A stretch of DNA of 64,000 bases from Dromaius novaehollandiae (Eukaryota > Chordata > Aves > Casuariiformes > Dromaiidae), in assembly GCF_036370855.1 (NCBI RefSeq), contig NC_088112.1, positions 17,848,469 through 17,912,468 on the forward strand. The letters are read 5' to 3'. A program made the translations under genes and the position numbers. Of the stretch, positions 12,543-23,640 are shown piece by piece. The notes under the pieces were generated by a model, which did not search any database, had not been told where the DNA came from, and saw only the letters and a program-made list of their open reading frames with translations. Positions within the stretch are counted from its first letter, which is position 1; every line of letters begins with the position of its first letter.

Positions 12543-13499
12543 TCCGCGGGGAGCCCCGCTGCGGCGCCGCGCCCCCTCCCTGGGTGAGCCCTGCGCTGGG
12601 GGCTGCCGCTCCCCTCCGAGCGCTTGTTTTCGGGCCGAGACTTGACCGGTGTCAACCTCGGAGTTATCTCCTTTCCGCTAAATTTAATTTAAACTGACTC
12701 AGCTGCTGTAGGAGAAGCTCGGAGGAAAAATGTTAGTTTGCGGATTGTTTTCTCTACCTTTCGTTTAAAGATCTGTGTATATTTGGTAATGATTTCTTTC
12801 CTTGTAATAATTTTGCTGTGCTGTATTTCCTGCTGGCGTTTAACAGTCCTCCAGGACAGGCGGGTTTGTCAGCTGCCGAAGTAGCCGGCTGCGAGGCGCG
12901 CGGTGCCCTCGGCTGTAACAGGTGCACTGTGCGCGTTCCTGCGGACAATGGAGTGGTTTTAGCATTGGGGTTTATTTGTATGCCCTGCGTTTCTGCGGCT
13001 CTGCGGAAACTGTCGTGCTCTGCTGTGTCAAAGATGTGCGTACGGCACGAGCGTGGCCGTGGCACCTCATTAGCAGGACGCCGGAGCGGCGGCACGGACC
13101 CTGTCGGGGGTGGACGCAGTGCTGGTGTTACTGGGTGACACCGTCTAGCTTGGGGTGCTGTGACAGTTCACGCGGGTGCTCCCCCCGGGCAGTGGTCCCA
13201 CAGCAATGCCCTGGCACGGCATGAAAAATCGAAAGACAAGGGGGGAAGAGAAACGTGGTGGAGGAGCCGTTTGCATCTGAACCGTGGTCTCTGGACTCGA
13301 TGTTGGTTTAACACAGCGGCTGTGGTGCAGGGCTGTAGCTCTCTGTCCCTGTGCTTTCTGGGCAGAGCAGAGGTGGTGGTTTTGTGACCAAAACCTAAAA
13401 CGCTGACACTTGTCTCGTGGAAGAAATCTGCTGGGCAGGTATTTCATAGATCAAGAAACCGTCTTCATTTTAGTAGCTTTGTAGGATCCCTATTTGGAG

Positions 13500-13590
13500 C
13501 CAAAATGTGTGACTGCACACTGTAACTGACTTCACTGGAGTTATTCTGGACTTAGACCAGAAAGAAATTTGACTGGGATGAGATTGTTGC
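13500..13590. repeat. Probable fragment of an old sauropsid interspersed repeat
   Basis: The stretch contains CTGACTTCACTGGAGTTATTC followed by a purine-rich continuation. This resembles a motif I recall as recurring in bird, turtle and crocodile genomes (a GACTTCA-x-TGGAGTTA core). The family name is uncertain to me and only about 60-90 bp are recognisable, so this is a weak call from recalled pattern. Confidence 0.35.
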
Positions 13591-13738
13591 TCTTAGGCTG
13601 GTTTGGCACAAAAGGTCTGTCCTAGTGGTCTTTCCACGGGTTCAGCTCCCGTTGTGCGATAACCGGGCTCACGTGCTCCCGCTTCAGCACTAGCAGGTGC
13701 ACCTTGCTGCTGTGCCGCTTTCCAAGACGGGCTGGAGC

Positions 13739-13805
13739 TCTCTGGTTTGGACTGGGATAGGAGGAGGAGGAGTGGTCTCTGGGTTGGACTGGGATAGGAG
13801 GAGTG
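13739..13805. repeat. Tandem duplication, 37-bp period, with GGA slippage
   Basis: TTGGACTGGGATAGGAG occurs at 13747 and again at 13784 within two near-identical 37-bp units. The first unit has extra GGA triplets. The duplication lies in a G-rich stretch that continues to about 13860. Confidence 0.85.
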
Positions 13806-16149
13806 GGCTGCCCTGGGTAGCATGGGGAAGGATGGGGTAAAGGGGTGAGGATGGGTAGTGCAGTCATTTGTTACCCACTGGCTCTTTATAGACTACAAGA
13901 AAGAAAAGGTAGAGCAATGAACGAGTCAAGGGGCAGCTCTAGCCAGGGGAAGGTCTCTGGCAGTGAAGGTCTGCTCAAGCTGTCCTGCTGGGAGGGCACT
14001 AGCGGAGGCACAGAACTAGCTGAAGACACTGGGGACGTCAAAGAGCTGCTCTGAGGTTGCTTGGTTTGGCGGTGCACCTCACGGCATGCCCACATGGAGA
14101 GACAGTGCTTCTTCCCCTGGGAAAACGATGGGGAAGAGAGTCATGGTGGTGTCTTCTGGGACACCTCGTTAACGCTCTCCAGAGGGTTTCCCCAGTAATG
14201 GGGTTGGCCAACTCATGCTGATGGGTTGAAGCGGTAGCGTACTTTTTCTTCTGTAATAGCTATAAGGCTTGGGACAGCAATGTTTCTTGCAAAGGGGGTG
14301 GAGAAATAAAAACAACATTTCTACTGCTCTGTTAACTTCCTTGAGCTTCCTGCAGCCTTACCGGCAGTGTCGTTCCACCCCTCATCGTGTTTGGTTCCTG
14401 GCAGGTGAGGATAGGCATATGCGTCCGCCTGGTGTAAAGCATAGCGTTTTACATAGTTCTGATTCAGTCAGCCAGGGAAGATAATTGCCTTTTTAACCCT
14501 TTATAAGATGTGACTGGTACAATCCCCTCCGGTTTATTAACTTAAAAGTGGTACGTAATGTTACAGTATGGCACTTTTCACAAAAAAGCTGTTGAGGAGA
14601 AAACATTGCTATTATACTGTGAAACCAACTTTACCTAACGATGTTTAGCTGAAAGGATTTAAAGTGGTATTTAATCAAATTTGGGGACAATAATATTAAA
14701 AGGATTTTTTTTAAGACCTTAGAAATAATTAGCAGCCTTATTTAGCATCTCGGCTGATTTAGACTGGGAAGAGTGATTTGTCCTTTTCACATCGCTGGCT
14801 AAGCGTGAGGTTGCTGTGAGTAGGCTGGGTAATGTTTACAGATTGGTTTCGGCAGTCACGCTCTGGATAGTGGTCCTTTTAATTGCCCAAGGCTTTTCAC
14901 ACTGTACATGCTTGTTTAATGGAGTTTTGAAAATTATCTCTGGAAGCCAATTATTTGTTTATGCTACAGATACTGATCTGGTCAGGGATATGTCTACTCT
15001 GCAGTCATGGACATAGCTTGAAGCACTTCTTGCTCTGCAGCAGCATACCTCTGCTCTGTACACCCTAATGCCCCGGGTATTTGCTCTTGCCATATTGAGT
15101 CCACCTGTACAAAAGCAACGTTATCTCTTTGCTGCAGTGGCTGTAGGCTGGATGCACCTGCAGGGAGTAGATTGAGGTGGGGCTGATGGAAGAGGAGAGA
15201 CTGCTGGACACCCTGGCCAGCAGCTGTAGGGAACTTGCAGCCCCAAGGCATTAGCCGGGCCAGAAGTTTAGCAGGATGTAAAAAGGAGTGAGATGTTTCA
15301 GATAGCTATGATGAGACAACAGCAGTGTGTTTAAAATGAACAAGGCTTTGAGGGGGATGTAAAGCTTTTGGCTTAGTGTTTAAGTTGTTCCCTGATGCTA
15401 GGAAATGCTTTCTGGCTGCTGACGATGGCTGCTGCAAGGCACGTGGAGCTGGTGAGGTGCACCGCTGCCCCGTCCGGGTGGCAGTGCCAGGCTGCTGAGG
15501 AGGACCTGTTTTCTCCCAGTGGACAGCAAATTAAGGAATTAATAGTTGCAAATGAATTCATAATGGTAACTTTAAATGTTTGTGGTGAGTTCCTCAGTAA
15601 AATTCATTTATTCTTTTTTTTTCCCCTTTCCTTTCTCAAGGACCCTTTCTGCATGTGGAACAGTAGTTCAATACCTCGGGGTGTTTTCTTTTTAACAGCA
15701 TCGTGCTGGCTATGCTGGAAATGTTTTGTCAAAGCAAACTTGCTCCAGATACTCTTCCCACCTGTGCGTTTCTTTAGGGCTGCAGAAACTTAGCAGGTGT
15801 GTAGCCTAGGCCTTTCTCTGGTGATTTAATGTTTGCTCATGTCCTACAAATAACCTCTGGGAATTTGTGTTTGTGTTGGAACTGGGGAGCACTTTTCTCT
15901 TTATAGATCCAGAGGATTTAAGCAGATGATTAACATTAAACATGTGAACGTTCTCCCTGGAATCATTTTTTTTTGGATCAAAGGCTGAGTGCTTGGTGTG
16001 TTGGCAGGATGGAGCCCACAACCACTAAATGCAGAGAACTGATCTGCTTCTGTGCTTATCTAAAAGAGTATATGATATGAATGCTTTGGATTTATGTCTC
16101 TCTATGCCAGAAATCCCTCTGCTAATTGCTGTCTTCATGCTTTTTATCT

Positions 16150-16300
16150 TCAAAGTGCTTACAAACATTAACGAACCTTCATGGTACTGCTGAGACATGT
16201 TGTTATCCCCATTCTCCAGAAGGAGATGTTGAGAGAGTTTGATCTGCCTGAGACCGCTGCAGGTGATGGACAAAGCTGGGCACTGAACCTGCCACCCCGT
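16150..16300 (+). repeat. MIR-like (CORE-SINE) remnant
   Basis: The order of recognisable pieces matches the MIR family. An AAAGTGCTTACAAACATTAA segment comes first, then TTATCCCCATTCTCCAGAAGG about 50 bp later, then a GAGAGAGTTTGATCTGCCTG segment where the consensus has the aligned GAGAGGTTA...TTGCC. It is strongly diverged, as expected of an amniote-age SINE copy. Ends are approximate. Confidence 0.65.
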
Positions 16301-19300
16301 AAGGCAGGGACAGCAGCATGGCTCTCTGGCAGCACTTGGCGAAACACCGCCATGCTCCCCAGATCTCCATCCACCAGCCTCTGAGTTAACCCCAAAACTT
16401 CTGGTATCATCTGCTGTGTCAGGCTCCAGTCCAAAATATGGTCTGTCTGCAGGAGCAAGCAACAGCTGGCGAAGGGGAACAGTGTCCAAGAAGACTTTGT
16501 CTCCATCCTGGCTCTTAGTCTTGCTGGATGTCATGAGCGAGGAAGGGCTGCTGTCACAAGGCTCCCGTTACCTGAACAGTTACAGCTTAGAGAAAGGGCG
16601 ATATTTTTCCATCTTCTCTGTTGTAATTGCAATGATTTTTGTTCTCTGGCTGGTTTAAAAATACTCAGGATACCTTTACAATGCAGAGAAGCTGAGTCCG
16701 TGAGTATAAAAATAGACGCAGTAGGTGTGTGTGCCCGAAGAGTTGGCAAACAAATCGGTTGTTTCCAAATCTGGAGTTAGCTTCATGTCATTTCTGGCTC
16801 CGACTGTTTTTGTTTTTGTTTTTTCCCCCACTGCCTACTTTTGTTTTGCTGCTTTTCCTGAAGTTCCAAGAATTTCTCCAAAGGGAATGGATACATTTCA
16901 AATGTGGAAGAAGGCGCTCTGTGCCAACCTTGCACCTCGGCGTGCGGCCGGTCCGCGGGAGCGCGGGTGGGAGAGGCTCACTGCCACCGCCGCCTGCCCG
17001 CCTTTCGTCAACAAGGCGCTTGTGGGCCCTCGGGGGATGCTGGCATCCCGGGAAGCTGTGGGGCCCGGGCAGGCTTCCCTCCCTTTGTGTTAGAGTCGAT
17101 AACGGCGACGAAAGCAAGCCTATATGTGTGTTGAAGTTTTCCTTTGGGAAATGCGGATTCATCAAAATCCAGTGTCTTGTCGTTCCTATGCCTAGGAAGT
17201 ACCGTAGAAGGAAAGTGATAGCTTTGAAATGTTGGGGTGTGTTTTTTTTAATAAAATTTCATTCCACAAAAATTCAGTTAGATGTAACTTCTGTTATAAA
17301 AGCAAAATTACTTCCAAATTCTGGCATTTCCCGCAAGATAGACATCTCGCATACCCGTGTGCACAAACACGTGTGAAAGAAGCAGACGAGCTCTGATTTT
17401 GAATTTACTTTTCCTACCTGCTTTGTGAATAAACCGCAATCATCCTGAGCTTTCACGTATATAATGGCATCTTCCCTCTTTCCTTTTATCCTCCCTAGGG
17501 AGCCCGTATTCTCCGAAGCTCACCCTCCCTTCCACAAAGTGGACCCAATCAGCCTTCATCATTGCTTGTTAGATCAGAAACTGGATTAGTTATTAGCACT
17601 GCTGTTCCTCCTTTTTTGTCCCTACTACAGCTAAGCTCATGGCATTTATGGACAGACTTGTTAGTCATTAATATTCTTTGTATTCTTCATCTTTGGCTTC
17701 AGAAAAGAAGCCCTTTCATCTTTTGCTTTACTTTGTTTTTTAGGAGCAGAAGCCAATTTTGACTGGAGGGGAAAAAAAAAAATCTCTGTAGCTTTCCTGT
17801 ATAGCTTCCGAAGGGTCTCCCCTGCCGACTTTGTATTTTCACAGTAGGCAAACATTGACTTTGTTTCCCTGTTTGATACAGAGAATATAGCTGATTTTTT
17901 TTTTCTTGGTTGACCTTTCTCGTTATGTCTGAGCAGCTTGACAAGATTAATTAGCAGATACTGTCTGTTTCACTGAAATTCTGATTCTTTGTACCATTTC
18001 TCTATGTCTTTGTTTATTGTACGTAAAGCCCAATTGGCCTAAAGGGAACATAAGCCTGTATCTAAATTTAGAAAAACTTTGAAGTGTTTCTCTGGTTTGG
18101 AGTCTAGATGATTATTGTGGTTGGTCTGTGGATTCTTGGTCTTTCCTTTGAAAGAATTCAAAATGCAGATATCGAGGAATGTGGTTTAACGCTGTGTACC
18201 TCAGATGAAATGTGCATGGACAAGTCTAATAATAAAATGTTCCTTATTGGAAAAGGTTTTCTTTTCACCACAAAATGCTGATTAGTTGTAAAAGGTCAAA
18301 TCTGGAGCCTTTGCTTATCCTCAGTGCCATCGAAAAGGAAGGTACATAAATATAGCATTTGATCTACATGCTCATATGAAATCTCACAGCTTCTCCCCAT
18401 AGAGCAGGACCAAAAGCAAAAAAAAAAAAGCCTTTGGCCTGCGTTACGTGTTTTTCTCTTGGTATAAATGTTACTTGGGATTCACGAAATGCTTTTTTGG
18501 ATGTGCCAGTAGTTCATATCCATGCTGATCATGTTCCCTTGCTCCTAGCTCTGATGCAGTGCATATTGGAGTGTGATCATTAAGTGTGATTACTGCATTT
18601 TTGACCTATTTAAAAGTCTCTGGCTGTGAAATTCCAATGATGCTAGTTTAAGCTATAAAACAGACTATTAATGTGCCATCATTTACACATTTCATGGCTC
18701 ATTTCCTGATTACAGTGATTTAGGACATGGACCTATATTCTGTTTCAGTGCATGTGTATAAACATTATATAGCATGCGCAGTCTGGGCACTGTGGCTTGC
18801 GGCTCGCGTTCCAGAGAATTTATCTTCTACAAATCAAAGCAGATGCAAGAGAAAGCCACAAGTGCAAGAAGCTATAACGTTCCACATTGCTGCAGGCAAA
18901 AAGACCCGATGCTTTCTCCTGAGCTCCTGCCCCCCGGAGAGTGTAGGAATGAGGAATATGGAGGGATATAGAAGTTCTTCTGTTGGGCAGGAGGTCAGAC
19001 TTCAGGCAAAGAGCATCTTCGCACAACCCCTTGTTCTGCTGTGTTGGCTGCTCCCCTGTGTTCCTTGCGGGTGCTGAAGAAGATGCCCTCTGAAAGCATC
19101 AAAGCTCCCTTGTCTCGGTGGCAGTCCTTGGATTGCTCTCAGCGGACTTTTGCTGGGCAGAAAAGAAAATACAAGCAAGATGCTATGTGTGCTTAGTGCG
19201 TTTGTGGAGAGTAAAGACAACTGTTGAGATCTTCTGGTCTTTTCAGTCCCTTCATTCAAACCTGTTGTCTTGTTTGTGGATCTGAAGCTCTGCAGAGCTC

Positions 19301-20094
19301 CCTTATCCACAGGCAGAGAAGAGAATCTGAGGTTACAGTTATATGGGTCACCTATGATTTGATCATGAGGATGACACAGTATGAAATAATGTACTGAGGT
19401 TACAGATGCAGCTGCAAACAGTGGATCCATTAGAGAAATTCAGTTTGAAAGATCAAGAGCGTGTGGAAATGTTGCATGAATTATCCTATGACCCTGTCAT
19501 TGCATGAGACCTGAATCAGTGAAGCACTTCTGTACACACTTCAATCAAGTCTGCTCCCGGTTGGTATGTAAAGAAGAGTCTAAGTCTCACCAAGTTTCAT
19601 AGGATTCAGTTATGTGCTCAAAACTGCACCTAGAGATTTCTCCCTGAGCATGGGGCTTGCTTGAAGCTGAGCGTGTAGTTGGTTGACTTTGGCGTTATGC
19701 TCCAAAGCAGCTGACTCTGCAGTTGCTACATCCATGGGTCAGGCTTTCATGTCTTCAGAATGCAGAGTCCCTGGTGTTCGGGGTGTGAAGCCTCCAGTAC
19801 CTTTGTGTAGGCTATCCGCTAATAGTACGCTCTGCTTTTTTGCTACGGTAGTGGCTTGTTCCTGTTTCCCTTTCTGCTACCCAAAATGCTGGAGCTGCTG
19901 CAAGTCCCGTGATTCTAATAGTTGGAGATGCTAAAGGAGCTTTTACACAACATCTTTTGCTGTTGCCTGGGCTATAGAAGCCAGTGGTATTCTCTTCATT
20001 TTCCTCAAAGATCAGGGATTAAAAAAAAATAGCTATTAGCAGATAGTAACAACAACAAAACAAAGTAAAAGACAGGATGTTTAACTGAGCTTCT

Positions 20095-20109
20095 TGACTC
20101 ATTGACTCA
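20095..20109. promoter_or_regulatory. Tandem pair of AP-1 consensus sites
   Basis: TGACTCA occurs at 20095-20101 and again at 20103-20109, 8 bp apart start to start. Both are perfect matches to the AP-1 (Jun/Fos) recognition heptamer. Single sites are common by chance; a perfect adjacent pair is less so. Activity is not shown. Confidence 0.35.
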
Positions 20110-21959
20110 TTCCTCTTTGTCATGGCACGTGACCACAGAGACCTGATCCGCCAGAGTCGGATAGTTCTGTGCTGAAGTTAAAACAAACAAAACCACACCA
20201 AAACAAAGTCAGGTGTGTCTCGCTTTTAAAATCTGGTCACTGTCTCAATTGCAACAAAGTGCAGCCAAGTCAGGAAGTAAGCAAGGTTTGAAAGCTCAGG
20301 GCTCGAGTGCTGTTCGCTTTCCCCTCTTTAAAATACATTGTTAGGACAAATTGACAAGTATATTAAACCTGTGATCTTGCAGGTGTTCTAAATACCTGAA
20401 TAATTTGGGGCATATAAGCAGTCCTTCGGAAGTAGGTAGGCACAATATCTGAGCGTAAGCATTTGCAGATTAAGGCCATGGGCTGCTAGCTATTTGGGGA
20501 TGGGATTTTTTTCTTACTGACCCATGGAGTACTTGGCTTTTTGGTCCTCCATGTTCTATCAGATGTGGACATCTCCCTCTGAGATTCACAGTGATTTTAT
20601 GTAAGTTTGGGATGCAGGTTGAAAGCAGGATTCAGAGTAGAGCGAGGTAAGGTGCCACCCTTTTCTTTCAGCACATGTGGGAGGCCTTAAACCTAGCTGA
20701 ACCGCTCCTGCCTTGTGCACACGTGGGAGAGGCAAAAGCTAGGCAATGGGCCTCGATGTTTGTCTCTCCTAAGAAGCAATGTCCCCAGCACCTTTCTGCC
20801 TCTCCACGGAGAGGAGATGGAGAGTGAGGGCAGCTGGGCGAATCCTGCCGCCCATCTCTGCATCCCACTGGAGGACAAGGTCTGCGCTGCCACGCCAAGG
20901 CCTGGAGGAAAGACTTCTCCTGTTTGCCCCCCTGGAAATCACCAGCATGGGCCTTGCATCCTCATTGTGCGCCTCAGGATTTGTTCTTTTGTTCCCAGTG
21001 TATGCATGTGCTAAACAGCATTTCAGCTGTTCTCTGTGTTCTTGCTTTAAAACACCCACAATACAAACTTTATAAAGGCAGAGTCAGTGCACTTCATCAG
21101 ATGCTAGAGAGATCCTGTTGGGTCCTGTTGTTTCTCTCTTGGATGAGAAGTTGGTCAGGAGACTAGCTAAGATCTGTTGGAAGATACCATTAAGAAGCGT
21201 ACACAACTAGGAGAATGGCAGCTTGTCATGTGCAGGCGTCTTATTTCTACCACTGCTTGATAAATTAGAAACGCAGCCAAACACCTACGGAGCATTTCAT
21301 TCATAAGCTGCCATGCCGCAGTGTGCATCTTGAAATTGCCCTTTCTGGGTTTGTTTTTGTTTTCTAGGATAACTTTGTTAATAGATGCTAAGCACTTCTC
21401 AAAAATAATTTGATCACATGACAAGTGTGCAGCCATTAGTGATCCCACTAATGAAAAGAACTTGGGTTTTTTTTCCATTCCGTAGAAATCCTTCTGCACA
21501 ACAAACATTTTTGTTCTTTTTGGCACAGCTGTTAGTTGTTATTAGGCCATTTCAGGAAGAACATTAATTGTAAATTGGTGTGCTGTGGGGTTCAGAAGGA
21601 CATGCCACAGTTTCATGCAGACTAACAGATACCGAAGAGTAGAGATTGTTAGGAAAATGTCTAACAGAGGTTTATATAAATGGGGATTGTTACGACAAAG
21701 TCTCTCTCGTGGCTGTACTCGTGTGCCTCCCTTTCTGGGGTATGACAGGGTTGTTAACAGCTGTCCAGTTTGTGAATTAAAGCAAGTAACTTCCGAAGCG
21801 GAACCACAAATGACAGCGGTATTATGATTAAAGGGCCGTCTGTACTGATGGCAAACCCGACATAAAACACAAATCTGTGCAGCGGTTAGGAGAATGTGCC
21901 CATCTAATAAGCAGGTTAACTTAGTATATTACTGTGAAATGGAAGCATGAAATATGTGA

Positions 21960-22330
21960 TGTGAATAGCGGGTTGGATTCCCCGGTTGCTTTATGTCTCT
22001 GGAGCTGCTCTGACTTCACCAGGGTTACTTCTGAATTGCACCCAAATGAATGAGAAGTGGGTTTCTACTTCTCGCCACCTTTTTTGATTTGGAAGCAGCA
22101 GTATAAAATTCACTGTTGTAGCCTTAGATTTGGAATTTTCGTAACAGAGAAGATGCAATCAGTAAGATTAATTGGTCTGGATGTTATATTTTTTCTGATC
22201 AGACGCTAACAGCTACAACTTCATTCAACTTCCATTAAAGAAAATAGGAATCTATCCTTTCTTGTTAATGGAAGTTGCACTGGACCATTAAAGGCCAATT
22301 TCAGCAGAGATGTTAGCAAACACTAAGGCT
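21960..22330. repeat. Zone of old interspersed repeat with a 13-bp perfect inverted repeat
   Basis: Phrases such as CTCTGACTTCACCAGGGTTACTTCTG and a later AATGGAAGTTGCACTGGACC...CCAATTTCAG resemble a sauropsid repeat motif also suspected at 13500-13590. Within it CAACTTCCATTAA (22226-22238) pairs exactly with TTAATGGAAGTTG (22265-22277) across 26 nt. The palindrome is probably inherited from the repeat family. Family assignment is by recalled pattern only. Confidence 0.45.
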
Positions 22331-23155
22331 TGATCCAAAGCATTTTGCAGTCAATAAATCAGCAAATGCTATCTACGCAACAGCAGATCTAGCAGGGGTT
22401 TGAGCATCTCAGAGACTGGGAGAACTTGAGTATTCCTTCTGTAAATTTTCTGAAATCTGTTAAAGTGAGATAAATCTAGTGACTCATTCGTGTCCATTCA
22501 AGTTGCTCAAAATCTGTGCTTTTCGCTGAGAATAGAGTCTGGCCTTTTGTGCTCGGGTAGGTGAAACTTTTCCCCAGGGAATATAAATAGCCTGTTGAGT
22601 GTTTCTGTATTAAAGCTGTGTTCAGACAACCACTGGAACTGTATTTCCAAACTACTTTAAACCACTTTGTAATAGCTGCTATTAGTGATAACCAGGCTTT
22701 AATTTTTGTAGGCTTTTATGTGCATGAAGTTTGTTTTAATGTTGTTGTCTCTCTCACCTCTCCTGCTAGCGTGATTCTTCTCCTTTTCAAGCCATGTCCA
22801 AATATATCACTGATATATTGTGAAAAGAAAAGCCTACTGTATAAGGCTGTGTGTATGGGTATTTCAGTAAATAGCACAAGAAATCTGAGGTTCTGTCTTG
22901 AGAATACCTTTAATGGTGATGTTTTGATGAGATCCCTTTAAAAAAGTCATATGGCAACCGATTTTTTGAGTGCATGTAGAGAGGAATGTGTGAAGTGCTT
23001 GAAACGACCGGGACTGAGAAGATGCATGACAACTGCGTTGTGTAAGCTGATCTGGGTTCTGAGGAACAAGTGGTCCTTTGAGATGACAAATGGAGCAACG
23101 TAGGTGCAGCTGGGTTGCGTGGGCTGTTCGATAGTGGAAGTACCGCTGGGCAGCT

Positions 23156-23163
23156 TGACGTCA
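23156..23163. promoter_or_regulatory. Perfect palindromic CRE (TGACGTCA)
   Basis: TGACGTCA at 23156-23163 is the full CREB/ATF palindrome in intron 1, about 11 kb downstream of the CpG island and outside any CpG cluster. It is a site match only. Confidence 0.3.
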
Positions 23164-23439
23164 GGCTTCTGCAGTGCTAGGAGTAATAAAAATGCATTTT
23201 CTCTCCGCAGCCAGTGAGTATATGAAAGGATTTTGTGTGCTGGTCAATATAAACAATTTCCTGTTAGGTTTGAGCTTTCGTATAAATTAATGACATAACT
23301 CCCATTGATTTAATTAAATCAGGTTCCAGAGTCTTGACTTGCAGAATTTTCTAGCAGTGGTTTTATAGCTATAAGTTTTTCAGGCGAATAGATGCCTTCT
23401 GTTTTCTCCCTTGCTGGAAGGGGTGTCTGGTGATAATTA

Positions 23440-23640
23440 GCACATTTATCAAGGCATCCTCCCATGTTAGAGACATGCTGTTATCCACTTCTGGCAGACG
23501 GGAAACAGAGGGGCAGTGAGATTATGGGACTTGTCTAGAGGCCTCTCTGTGATTAAAGCAAAGCACAGAGTTGGCTGCTGGTACCCTAAACCCCAGCCTG
23601 GTCCCCTGATTCTTGGACTGTTCTTCCTCTGCCCTTCCTT
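23440..23640 (+). repeat. MIR-like (CORE-SINE) remnant
   Basis: The segment follows the MIR order. CTGTTATCCACTTCTGGCAG leads to ACGGGAAACAGAGGGGCAGTGAG, then GGGACTTGTCTAGAGG (matching the family's ACTTGCCCAAGG), AAAGCACAGAGTTGGC, and a terminal CCCCTGATTCTTGGACTGTTC where the consensus has the CCTGACTCCCAGTCC-type 3' part. It is the best preserved of the three MIR-like pieces in this window. Boundaries are approximate. Confidence 0.75.

Larger units (their letters stand above)
11880..12640 (+). promoter_or_regulatory. RASGEF1C: CpG-island promoter of RASGEF1C
   Basis: CpG dinucleotides are abundant and GC content very high from about 11880 to 12640, in sharp contrast to the AT-rich flanks. 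The island holds a 10-C run (11885-11894), several GC-box-like CCGCCCC/GGGGCGG strings and no clear TATA box, the usual form of a dispersed-start promoter. A donor at 12305 inside the island, with a recognisable gene only downstream on the + strand, orients it. A looser CpG-rich shoulder runs to about 13100. The transcription start cannot be placed by eye. The link to RASGEF1C is inferred from position, strand and my recollection that RASGEF1 family genes have noncoding first exons. A divergent transcript on the minus strand is possible but unsupported. Confidence 0.8.

Noticed and set aside
11637..12697. Several long frames on both strands (144-286 codons) over the CpG island
   Set aside because: High GC removes stop codons in all frames. 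The products are low-complexity Pro/Ala/Arg/Gly without any domain, and frames on opposite strands overlap.
16729..17376. 215-codon frame with a hydrophobic start
   Set aside because: The hydrophobic stretch comes from a T-rich simple sequence. There is a GC-rich middle, no domain, and overlapping frames on both strands.
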